A stretch of DNA of 38,250 bases, from contig WJME01000086.1 of the NCBI GenBank assembly GCA_014728115.1, positions 1 to 38,250 of the forward strand, given 5' to 3'. A program made the position numbers and the translations under genes. The notes under the pieces are model-generated. The model made no database searches. It worked only from the letters and a program-made list of their open reading frames with translations, and was not told the DNA's origin. Below, piece after piece: positions 8,564 through 15,128 of the stretch (the stretch's first letter is position 1; each line of letters starts with the position of its first letter). The stretch comes from Candidatus Zhuqueibacterota bacterium (GTDB lineage: Bacteria; Zhuqueibacterota; Zhuqueibacteria; Residuimicrobiales; Oceaniaggregativiventaceae).

Positions 8564-8572
8564 CCTGCAATG

Positions 8573-8647
8573 TCGGGGTGCAGAGATTCGAACTCTGGAC
8601 TTCCTGCTCCCAAAGCAGGCGCGCTAACCGGGCTGCGCTACACCCCG
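8573..8647 (-). tRNA. tRNA-Pro (anticodon TGG)
   Basis: The minus strand folds into a complete cloverleaf: acceptor stem CGGGGTG/CACCCCG, D-arm GCGC...GCGC, anticodon stem CCTGC/GCAGG with loop TTTGGGA (anticodon TGG), variable loop AAGTC, and T-arm CAGAG-TTCGAAT-CTCTG, with A as discriminator base. The 3' CCA is not encoded (ACA follows the stem), so it must be added after transcription. The first 24 nt overlap the 3' end of the rdgB reading frame. Confidence 0.95.
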
Positions 8648-9244
8648 TAAATACTCCACCATTTTGGCCAGTGCACGGCCGCGATGGCTGATGTTGTTCT
8701 TTTCGGCAAGGGTCATCTCGGCAAAAGTCTTGTCCTGTTCCGGCACAAGAAACACCGGATCATATCCAAACCCTTGTTCACCTCGTTTTGTTTCTGTGAT
8801 CAGACCCTGACACTCGCCCTGGGCGAGATGCTCGGTATCGTTATACACAAACGCCATCACCGTTCGAAACCGGGCCTGGCGACGAGAGGGAGGCACTCCC
8901 TCGAGTTCGGTTAAAAGCTTGTTGACGTTATCGTCATAAGACGCTCCGGCACCGGCATAACGGCTGGAGTAGACTCCGGGGGCTCCGTTCAGGGCCTCCA
9001 CTTCCAATCCGGTATCGTCTGCAAGAGCAGGGAGGCCGGTGGCCAGAGCCAGTTCCCGGGCCTTTTTCAGGGCATTGCCTTCCAACGTCTCCTGATCTTC
9101 GTCCACTTCCGGAACATCGACATCAAACGCCGAGACAATGTTGATATTCAAATTGTTCAAGGCATCGGCAATCTCTTTGATCTTGTCGCGATTGCGCGTT
9201 GCCAGCAATATTTTATCGAGCTTAACCAACAACTTGCTGTTCAT
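8624..9244 (-). CDS. rdgB: XTP/dITP diphosphatase (RdgB/HAM1 family)
   Basis: Protein of 206 aa, usual for the family. It hydrolyses non-canonical purine triphosphates (XTP, ITP, dITP) to monophosphates in the cytoplasm, keeping them out of nucleic acids. Recognisable motifs are 'KILLATRNRDKIKEI' at the N terminus, 'ALADDTGLEVEALNGAPGVYSSRYAG' in the middle, then 'GFGYDPVFLVPEQDKTFAEM' and 'NISHRGRAL'. The ATG at 9244 is chosen for family length; it lies inside the end of the upstream small gene (overlap 23 nt), which suggests translational coupling, since no good Shine-Dalgarno is seen. The last codons and the TAG stop lie inside tRNA-Pro, so the C-terminal RGVAQPG is specified by tRNA sequence. 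Confidence 0.93.
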   Translation of the reverse strand: MNSKLLVKLDKILLATRNRDKIKEIADALNNLNINIVSAFDVDVPEVDEDQETLEGNALKKARELALATGLPALADDTGLEVEALNGAPGVYSSRYAGAGASYDDNVNKLLTELEGVPPSRRQARFRTVMAFVYNDTEHLAQGECQGLITETKRGEQGFGYDPVFLVPEQDKTFAEMTLAEKNNISHRGRALAKMVEYLRGVAQPG

Positions 9245-9425
9245 TGCATTTACAAACCGGCACCATTTTTTCTTTGAAACGCCAGGCAGAATTCTTTTCA
9301 CTCTTGAACGAATCGATCACCTTGTACATGGTCACCACCTGATTGCATTGCAAACAAACGCGCTGCTGAGCAGCTCCTTGTCCGGTCTTGGCCACTTTGG
9401 AGGCAAAACTGCGATCTTTTGCCAT
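9222..9425 (-). CDS. Small zinc-ribbon-like CxxC protein
   Basis: Protein of 67 aa starting MAKDRSFASKVAK, with an AGGAG eight bases upstream. A CLQC pair near the middle and a CKC pair near the end ('VCLQCNQVV' ... 'VPVCKCNE'), in a Lys/Arg-rich background, suggest a small zinc-binding fold similar in size to ribosome-associated or nucleic-acid-binding proteins. I do not recognise a named family. It overlaps the start of rdgB by 23 nt, so the two are likely co-translated. It is first in a short transcript that also carries tRNA-Pro. Confidence 0.75.
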   Translation of the reverse strand: MAKDRSFASKVAKTGQGAAQQRVCLQCNQVVTMYKVIDSFKSEKNSAWRFKEKMVPVCKCNEQQVVG

Positions 9426-9462
9426 GGTTCTATCTCCTATAACAAAATTCAAAAAACAGACT

Positions 9463-9492
9463 ATAATTTAAACATTTTTCCTACAAAGTCAA
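9463..9492 (-). promoter_or_regulatory. Candidate promoter for the CxxC protein-rdgB-tRNA-Pro transcript
   Basis: On the minus strand, TTGACT (9492-9487), an 18-bp spacer and AATTAT (9468-9463) lie just upstream of the start codon at 9425. The -35 box is strong and the -10 box is weak. Confidence 0.4.
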
Positions 9493-9524
9493 TAGAAAAA
9501 ATAAAGATGTCCGGCAAATGTCAT

Positions 9525-10682
9525 TCATTTGACCATGGAACGCAGGACACGAAGTTCCCGTTCCATTTGCCGGATACGTTGCATAATTTCTCTTTGGTTC
9601 GTGGGAGTGGGTCTTGCACTCATCACCTGTGATGAGGAATAAGAGGTCCGGATCACCGTTTGTTGCAGAGGATCATTCGATTCCCCCAGGGTGACTGGGA
9701 TGCTGTGTGCGGTACCTCCGCGTTGTATCGAGAGCTTTATGGTCGTTCCCGGCTCCTGTGAGCGGATATATTCGGCGAGATCGCGGGCATTTTGCAGCGA
9801 GTGTTCATCGACCCCTTTGACCAGATCGCCGCTTTCCAGCCCGGCTTTATCGGCCGGACTACTGGGGATCACATTGCTGATATGTACCCAGCCTGACTCT
9901 CCCGGATAGTCTTCGGCAGAGACACCGATCCAGCCGTGTTTGTTCAGAGGGAGTTTTTCGAGTCTTTTTACCTGAGCAGACAAAAAATCTACCGGATAAG
10001 CCAGCGTGGCTGAGGTCGCCATAAATTCGCTCCCGGCATAAGGATCGGTAGGGGAGGAGGAGACCTTGGCCGCGATCATGCCCACCAGCTCTCCGCGGGT
10101 ATTAAAGATCGGTCCCCCGACATTTCCTGCGGTGATATTTGCCGAGATTTGTAACAGTCCATCCGGACGAACCCCGTTGACAATTCCGACACTCACTCCG
10201 GGGGCAACCCCCAGAGAATTGCCCATGATCGTGACCCAGGAGCCGGGCAGGGCAGGAGCTTGTTCGGCAAAGCGAACAGGCTTGAGATCGCCCTCTTTGA
10301 CCGAAAGGATGGCAAATCCATATTGTGAATCAAGACTTTTCAGCTCTGCCTGTACGGTAGAGGAATCACAAAACTGCAGGGTGATCGATTCGCATCCATC
10401 CACGACACTGGCACGGGTGAGGACCTCTTTCTCGCCGATAATGATTCCGGATCCGATATTGGTCATTTCAATGGTCTTGGACGGTTGGGCCTGATCATCA
10501 AAGGCCAACTCCTGAGGATCGTCAAGCTTTACATGGATGCGGGCTTGCACCGTAACCACAGAGGCCTTGACGTCATCCACAAGATCAACGAGCTCTTTTT
10601 CTAAAGATTGCAAAACACTGGATTGCGCAGACAAATGTGCACTGGCGCAAAAAAGCGAAAAGATGATAATCAACCGTTTCAT
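9525..10682 (-). CDS. HtrA/DegP-like protein with PDZ domain, catalytic triad missing
   Basis: Protein of 385 aa with a signal peptide (ends HLSAQ). Residues 20-235 have the trypsin-like HtrA fold, but each catalytic position is replaced. The usual 'LTNNHVV' reads 'LTRASVV' (His to Ser92), the usual 'DLA[LV]L' reads 'GFAIL' (Asp to Gly122), and 'GNSGGP' reads 'GNVGGP' (Ser to Val188). A PDZ domain follows at about 240-335 ('WIGVSAEDYP', 'SSPADKAGLESGDLVKGVD'), then a linker and a short C-terminal coiled coil ('IMQRIRQMERELRVLRSM'). It should be a periplasmic binding or sensing protein rather than a protease (inference). It lies 26 bp after the anti-sigma gene in the sigma/anti-sigma operon, the position MucD/DegP-type proteases often hold. 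A divergent active protease is unlikely with all three residues lost. Confidence 0.88.
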   Translation of the reverse strand: MKRLIIIFSLFCASAHLSAQSSVLQSLEKELVDLVDDVKASVVTVQARIHVKLDDPQELAFDDQAQPSKTIEMTNIGSGIIIGEKEVLTRASVVDGCESITLQFCDSSTVQAELKSLDSQYGFAILSVKEGDLKPVRFAEQAPALPGSWVTIMGNSLGVAPGVSVGIVNGVRPDGLLQISANITAGNVGGPIFNTRGELVGMIAAKVSSSPTDPYAGSEFMATSATLAYPVDFLSAQVKRLEKLPLNKHGWIGVSAEDYPGESGWVHISNVIPSSPADKAGLESGDLVKGVDEHSLQNARDLAEYIRSQEPGTTIKLSIQRGGTAHSIPVTLGESNDPLQQTVIRTSYSSSQVMSARPTPTNQREIMQRIRQMERELRVLRSMVK

Positions 10683-10708
10683 AGATAACTCACTAGAACT
10701 GTAATGAA

Positions 10709-11353
10709 TTAGAACTGAACTGACGAACTGGCCTGTTGGATAAGGGGACGGTCAGTTTCTCGAACAGAATTCCTGTTCTTTAAAGTATCTCGATAGACTT
10801 GCTCGAATTCGCGTTTACCTTCTGATGAAATCGTGTATCGCGGCAGATGCTCGATTTCACTGGAAACGACGTGTTCTATAACGTAATTGGTGACAGCTTG
10901 TTCCGGTCTTGATTCAGCAGGAGCATTGTTGGTCGTTTCAGAAGGTTCATAAACCACGGGCTGAACCCCTTCTCTTTGAGCGCTTGAGGGATCATATGCT
11001 GCAGGGGTAAGCATGACCTTGCCCAGAACAATCCCCAGCCCGATAAAAAGTGAGGCAGCGGTCGCGTAACCGGCGATTCGCCAACCGACGCCGTTAGAAA
11101 AAAAACGCTGTAACCGTGAGGTATGGCGCATTTCCTGGCGTATTCGGGCACGCAATACCGCGTCAAAAGAGTCGCTTGTTTTCACCCGGGGTAAATTTTT
11201 TAAGGAATCTTGCATACGTTTAAGCGATTCGAGAGTCGCTTTCATCTGATCCGATTCAAGATCAGACAGCTCTTCTGGAGAGAGGTCTCCGTCGAGGAAT
11301 TTGTTGATATAGTCGCTTTTTTGCATGGCTCTACGGTCGTACCAACGTTTCAT
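10709..11353 (-). CDS. Membrane-anchored anti-sigma factor
   Basis: Protein of 214 aa. The ATG at 11353 has AAGGGG five bases upstream; the GTG six bases earlier overlaps that site and is less likely. The cytoplasmic N-terminal helical part carries 'YINKFLDGDLSPEELSDLE', a typical anti-sigma opening. One membrane segment follows at about 88-113 ('AGYATAASLFIGLGIVLGKV'), then a periplasmic region rich in Ser, Pro and Glu. No zinc-binding HxxxCxxC motif is present. It begins 13 bp after the ECF sigma gene, so the pair is a sigma/anti-sigma switch; the periplasmic part is presumably the site of signal input or regulated proteolysis (inference). Confidence 0.8.
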   Translation of the reverse strand: MKRWYDRRAMQKSDYINKFLDGDLSPEELSDLESDQMKATLESLKRMQDSLKNLPRVKTSDSFDAVLRARIRQEMRHTSRLQRFFSNGVGWRIAGYATAASLFIGLGIVLGKVMLTPAAYDPSSAQREGVQPVVYEPSETTNNAPAESRPEQAVTNYVIEHVVSSEIEHLPRYTISSEGKREFEQVYRDTLKNRNSVRETDRPLIQQASSSVQF

Positions 11354-11366
11354 CGGCACCCCTTAT

Positions 11367-11969
11367 TTATGACTCTGGTTGTTTTTCCCAAATCGATTCT
11401 AATTTTTCTTGCAATTTGAGTCTTGCCCGGTTCAATCGTGACTTTACGGTTCCGAGCGGTGCTTTGATGATTTTACCCACTTCTTCGTACGAAAGTTCCT
11501 GAATATCTCTTAAAATAATCACTTGTTTGAATCGAGGCGGCAATTCATCGATGGCTTTTTGAATATATTTTTCCTGCAATGCCGACTCGGCGCCTTGTTC
11601 AGTGTCTGCTTTGGTGTCTTCAATCTCGTACTCTTTTTCCTCGAAACCCAGATCCGAAATAGACATGAGTTTTCTGCGTTTTCTTTTGCGCAGTTCGGTC
11701 TTGGCCAGATTGCCGGTAATGGTATAGATCCAGGTCGAGAATTTTGCGATCTGTCTATACGCATTCTTGTTGCGATATAAACGCAAAAACGTTTCCTGAA
11801 CCACATCCTCCGCCTCTTCAGTGTTACCGAGAAAGCGATAGGCAAAATTCATCAGGGGATCTTTGTAGCGTTTGACCAAAAGGTCATAAGCATACATGTC
11901 TCCATCCTGGAAACGTTTTATCAAGACTTCATCTGAGGGCGATTTCGTTGTGTCTTTCTCTACTGTCAT
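11367..11969 (-). CDS. ECF (RpoE-type) RNA polymerase sigma factor
   Basis: Protein of 200 aa. Sigma region 2 spans about residues 25-95, with 'YAYDLLVKRYKDPLMNFAYRFLGN', 'EAEDVVQETFLRLYRN' and 'FSTWIYTITGNLAKTELRKRKRR'. A charged linker follows, then region 4 at about 135-190 ('IDELPPRFKQVIILRDIQELSYEEVGKI', 'LGTVKSRLNRARLKLQEKL'). It directs polymerase to a dedicated regulon, probably envelope stress given its partners downstream: a membrane anti-sigma factor and an HtrA-like periplasmic protein. A GGAACTT box upstream suggests it may activate its own promoter. Start ATG at 11969; no strong ribosome-binding site is seen. Confidence 0.93.
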   Translation of the reverse strand: MTVEKDTTKSPSDEVLIKRFQDGDMYAYDLLVKRYKDPLMNFAYRFLGNTEEAEDVVQETFLRLYRNKNAYRQIAKFSTWIYTITGNLAKTELRKRKRRKLMSISDLGFEEKEYEIEDTKADTEQGAESALQEKYIQKAIDELPPRFKQVIILRDIQELSYEEVGKIIKAPLGTVKSRLNRARLKLQEKLESIWEKQPES

Positions 11970-12003
11970 GCGCTATGCTTGTTCATACTTTATAAAATTT
12001 TAA

Positions 12004-12010
12004 AAGTTCC
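12004..12010 (-). promoter_or_regulatory. Possible ECF-type -35 element (GGAACTT)
   Basis: On the minus strand GGAACTT lies about 35 bases upstream of the sigma-factor ATG, just after the holA stop. It matches the -35 consensus of many RpoE-type sigma factors (GGAAC). A -10 in the following AT-rich stretch cannot be assigned, and the leader would be very short, so this is tentative. Confidence 0.3.
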
Positions 12011-12016
12011 TAACTA

Positions 12017-13015
12017 TTACAATGAACCTAGTTTTACGACCAATAATTCCATGATCATCTGGGGCTTTTGGTAACTGGATTTTATATGGACATCTGCATC
12101 CAGCAATATGGAAAAGGCATCGCGCAACTGATCGCGACTGTATTGTCCGGCCTGGCGAAGGTAGTTTTTTAAAAAATAGGGATGAATCTTTAATTCACGC
12201 GCCATGTCTCTTTCTTGCATTCGTTGTGCTTTGCACTCTTTGATGCGTGCCAGGATGAAAAAATGCCGGGTCAGCATGACCAACATCCCCACTGCAGACT
12301 CTCCGGCCTGAAGCATACGATTGGCAATGGCCAGTCCGCTGCCGATATTGCGATTGCCCACAGCGTCGCATAATTCAAAAATATTATATTGCTTGGAAAT
12401 ACCGACAACACGCTCGACGTCTTTGACCGAGATCTCTTTGCGATCATCCAATTGTAAAAGGATCTTTTCAAGTTCGACATTGATATTCCGCAAAGAATTG
12501 CCTGTAGATGCCAGTAACAGTCTCATCGCTTCATTGGTGATGGTAATCTTGTTTGGGGCCAGTTGAGATCGTATCCAGTCCGGTATTTTGTTGTCATATA
12601 ACTTTTTGGCTTCAAAAACCGTAAAGTGTTTTTTTGATTTTGCCAGAGGTGTATTGGCTTTTAATTTACTTGCGGTCATCACCAAACAGCTGCTCGGCGA
12701 GGGTTGCTGACTGTATTTCGCCAGCATCTCTTGTGCTTTTTCATCCAGTTGCTGAAGATTCTTGACCAGAATCAGACGTCGCTCTGCCATCATCGGATAC
12801 GAGGTCACCGCATTGATGAGCTGGCTGCCATCGATCTCGCTGGCGTAAAGAATATCCAGGTTGAAATCGTGATCCTGCGGCGCCAGAGCATATTGCAGGA
12901 TTTGATCGCAGAGTTGCTCGATCAGAAAATCCTCTTCACCGTAGAACAAATAAATTGGGTCGAATTTTCCTGCTTTCCATTGCTTTATCAGCGTCTCAAA
13001 TGCTTGTGTGTCCAC
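12017..13015 (-). CDS. holA: DNA polymerase III subunit delta
   Basis: Protein of 332 aa, normal family length, starting at GTG. It is the clamp-loader delta subunit that opens the beta clamp. Visible features are the N-terminal 'PIYLFYGEEDFLIEQ' (the degenerate nucleotide-binding start of HolA), 'RRLILVKNL', the middle 'LLLASTGNSLRNINVELEKILLQL' corresponding to the conserved 'G.DLR.i.nELeKL' region, and a C-terminal helical collar domain ending 'MELLVVKLG'. It is followed by the ECF sigma gene in the same direction with a 47-bp gap. Confidence 0.92.
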   Translation of the reverse strand: MDTQAFETLIKQWKAGKFDPIYLFYGEEDFLIEQLCDQILQYALAPQDHDFNLDILYASEIDGSQLINAVTSYPMMAERRLILVKNLQQLDEKAQEMLAKYSQQPSPSSCLVMTASKLKANTPLAKSKKHFTVFEAKKLYDNKIPDWIRSQLAPNKITITNEAMRLLLASTGNSLRNINVELEKILLQLDDRKEISVKDVERVVGISKQYNIFELCDAVGNRNIGSGLAIANRMLQAGESAVGMLVMLTRHFFILARIKECKAQRMQERDMARELKIHPYFLKNYLRQAGQYSRDQLRDAFSILLDADVHIKSSYQKPQMIMELLVVKLGSL

Positions 13016-13118
13016 AGATCACCAAAAAGCTTGTGAATCCTCATTCCGTTCTATACCCGTCAATGGCGGATGGGTTATATATAGATACAATCAAAATGTA
13101 AAAGATGCAAAGAGTTTT

Positions 13119-13928
13119 TCATAAAAATAACAATCCCAGGACACCGAGAATCAGGCAATAGGGAGCAAACCAGTACAGTTTGCCTTTTTTGACGACGCGG
13201 AGAAGAACCTTCATCGAGACATACCCCGCGATAAACGAAACTGCGGCGCCGGTGATGAGGAGGTATATCGTCTGTGAATTCGGTGTGCGGGTGAACAGAG
13301 ACATCCCTTCAAGAATCGTGGCCCCCAGAATCGCGGGGATGGACAACAAAAACGAAAACCGGGCTGCTTCATGCCCGCCAATGCCTAAAATCATACCTGT
13401 GCTGATCGTTGATCCGGAACGCGAGATTCCGGGAAAAATGGCCAGGGCTTGCGCCAGTCCCATGGCAATCGAAATCAGGACTGTATTGGGTTTTAGTGTT
13501 GTGGGAGTAAAATAACTCGCTGACAGAATAAGCGCCGTAACAATCAACATATAACAGGCCATAATCGGGTCTGCAAAAGCCTTCTGGATGTGGCTGTTCA
13601 GCAGTAAACCTATGATGACGGCCGGTAGCGTCGCGATGAGGATAAAGACCACGGTTCTAAAATCAGCGCTGGTTTTGTAATACTCGGAGAGACTCTGTTT
13701 CCTTTTAAACACCCCAAAAAATGATTTAAAAAGGTCAATGATATCGCGCCATAGCAGAACAAAGACGGCCAACAACGTGCCAAAATGAACGAAAACCTCA
13801 AAAAGAATATCCTGCTGCTTTACCCCCAACAATGCCTGTCCCAGCACCAAGTGCCCTGAACTGCTGATCGGCAAAAACTCGGTCAGGCCCTGAATCAATC
13901 CTAAAAGAATGGCATCGAAAAAACTCAA
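13119..13928 (-). CDS. uppP: Undecaprenyl-diphosphatase
   Basis: Protein of 269 aa with about eight membrane helices. It removes a phosphate from undecaprenyl diphosphate at the inner membrane, recycling the lipid carrier of peptidoglycan synthesis and conferring some bacitracin tolerance. Both catalytic motifs are intact: 'QGLTEFLPISSSGHL' near residues 13-28 (Glu and Ser-rich motif 1) and 'PGISRSGSTI' around residue 165 (motif 2 with the key Arg). Length matches E. coli BacA. It stands apart from its neighbours by 100-150 bp. Confidence 0.95.
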   Translation of the reverse strand: MSFFDAILLGLIQGLTEFLPISSSGHLVLGQALLGVKQQDILFEVFVHFGTLLAVFVLLWRDIIDLFKSFFGVFKRKQSLSEYYKTSADFRTVVFILIATLPAVIIGLLLNSHIQKAFADPIMACYMLIVTALILSASYFTPTTLKPNTVLISIAMGLAQALAIFPGISRSGSTISTGMILGIGGHEAARFSFLLSIPAILGATILEGMSLFTRTPNSQTIYLLITGAAVSFIAGYVSMKVLLRVVKKGKLYWFAPYCLILGVLGLLFL

Positions 13929-14030
13929 TCTCTACTCCTGCGGCTTCACCTGGTCAGAATCTGGAAAAACTATTCGGAAAATATACGGGTTAATATACTT
14001 TAATGCAAGAAATAAGCGGGGAAAGGGCAA

Positions 14031-14068
14031 TAAAGAAGAAAAGATCCCGGGAGACGTGCTCCCGGGAT
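14031..14068 (-). terminator. Terminator of the small barrel-protein gene
   Basis: ATCCCGGGAG (14044-14053) and CTCCCGGGAT (14059-14068) form a perfect 10-bp stem. On the minus strand it is followed by a T-rich tract. It lies eight bases past the stop at 14077. Confidence 0.85.
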
Positions 14069-14076
14069 AAAACGGT

Positions 14077-14640
14077 TTAGCGGAGTTTATAATTGATACC
14101 GACGTAAATGCCCAGATGATCGACACCGTCGATGGTGTATTTGACTTCAGCAAATCCATCCATGGCAGGAGACAAGGCCATACTGGCGCCACCCAGAAAG
14201 TGGATGCCCAGATCGGTCTCGGAGGCATCCGCCTCATAACTCTCACCAAAAAATCCCCCAATGGTATCATCGCCTTTATACTCTACTGACGACGAACTGC
14301 GCTGGAGTCCCAAACCGCCACCGGCATAGGGTTTGAGGTCACCGCTCACCTCAAACATATATTTGACAACGGCACCAAATCCCAACGTTGAGAAAGAAAC
14401 TTCTGTGTTAAATTCATCATAGCTCTTGCTCCAATAGTCGATATAGGCAAATAGGGCCAGATTGGGCATGATCGTGCCCAGATCGCCATTGAGCCCGATG
14501 GCAATCGTATTATCGATCGGATCCTCAGGCATGACAAATCCTACTCGTCCGCCGAATCCGTAAAAACCAATGTCGCTCTGAGCCACAGATAGGCCTGCAA
14601 AAAGAAAGATAACAGCCGTCACAATAACAAACTTTTTCAT
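14077..14640 (-). CDS. Small outer-membrane beta-barrel protein
   Basis: Protein of 187 aa with a signal peptide (MKKFVIVTAVIFLFAGLSVAQ) and GGAG nine bases upstream of the ATG. The mature chain consists of alternating amphipathic strands with Gly/aromatic girdles ('GFYGFGGRVGFVMPE', 'LKPYAGGGLGLQRSS', 'DHLGIYVGINYKLR'), typical of eight-stranded OmpA/OmpW/porin-like barrels. No periplasmic extension is present. Specific function unknown. It is monocistronic, with its own strong terminator. Confidence 0.8.
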   Translation of the reverse strand: MKKFVIVTAVIFLFAGLSVAQSDIGFYGFGGRVGFVMPEDPIDNTIAIGLNGDLGTIMPNLALFAYIDYWSKSYDEFNTEVSFSTLGFGAVVKYMFEVSGDLKPYAGGGLGLQRSSSSVEYKGDDTIGGFFGESYEADASETDLGIHFLGGASMALSPAMDGFAEVKYTIDGVDHLGIYVGINYKLR

Positions 14641-14770
14641 GGGATTGCCTCCAGGTTTTGTGATGTGTTTATGTAATCTTGTCGTATCAAAAACAGAGAA
14701 TAACGGTCGCTTATTCCCTCAGAATTTGGATTGCCAAAATTTTTAATGACAGTAGAGTGTAAATAAAAAG

Positions 14771-15112
14771 TTATGCCTGCTCTTGTGTTTTTTGCTGCGC
14801 CTTGAGCTCCTTGTGCAGTTTTTTGACCTCTTTTTGCAAATCCGCGACTTGCTTTTCAAGATCCTCTACGCGGTCGAGGACTTTGGGACGAAAACGATCC
14901 ATGGCCTCATCGATTCGTACGTCGATCCATTTTTTCATCTCTTCCGAACGGTGTTCTGCCTTGTTCATCAATTCATTGACCACCTTGCGTGCTTCTGCTC
15001 GTGTCATTTCTCCGCGCTTGCTCAGATCATCGACCAGCTCTTCTACTTTGTCTTTTGTCATGCCCAGTAAGCCCAGGCCTACCATGATTCCTTTTTGAAA
15101 TAAGGATTCCAT
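14771..15112 (-). CDS. Phasin-like coiled-coil protein
   Basis: Protein of 113 aa. The ATG at 15112 has a perfect AAGGAGG four bases upstream and lies 16 bp after the stop of the TPR/PBP gene. The sequence opens 'MESLFQKGIMVGLGLLGMTKDKVEELVDDL', then 'GEMTRAEARKVVNELM', and ends in a Lys/Glu/Gln-rich coiled coil. This matches the small phasin-superfamily proteins annotated as polyhydroxyalkanoate-granule or PHA-synthesis regulators. No PHA synthase is nearby, so a granule role is uncertain. It is the last gene of the long minus-strand operon. Confidence 0.7.
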   Translation of the reverse strand: MESLFQKGIMVGLGLLGMTKDKVEELVDDLSKRGEMTRAEARKVVNELMNKAEHRSEEMKKWIDVRIDEAMDRFRPKVLDRVEDLEKQVADLQKEVKKLHKELKAQQKTQEQA

Positions 15113-15128
15113 AATTCCTCCTTGAGAG

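Larger units (their letters stand above)
7598..8572. other. Gene-poor region of about 1 kb
   Basis: No credible gene is seen. Short open frames at 7614-7799 and 8312-8557 lack ribosome-binding sites and family resemblance. The part from 7900 to 8240 is strongly AT-rich and includes a segment bounded by a 15-bp inverted repeat. The part from 8310 to 8530 is more GC-rich, holds a strong 12-bp hairpin and may be decayed sequence of unknown origin. A short GGAAAC/GTTTCC dyad sits at 7725-7745 upstream of the T9SS cargo gene. Confidence 0.5.

Noticed and set aside
8312..8627. Short genes on either strand next to tRNA-Pro
   Set aside because: Both frames run through the hairpin, the terminator or the tRNA itself and show no protein-like composition.
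9515..9531. Terminator after the HtrA-like gene
   Set aside because: CAAATG/CATTTG makes only a six-base-pair AT-rich stem that includes the stop codon; too weak to call.
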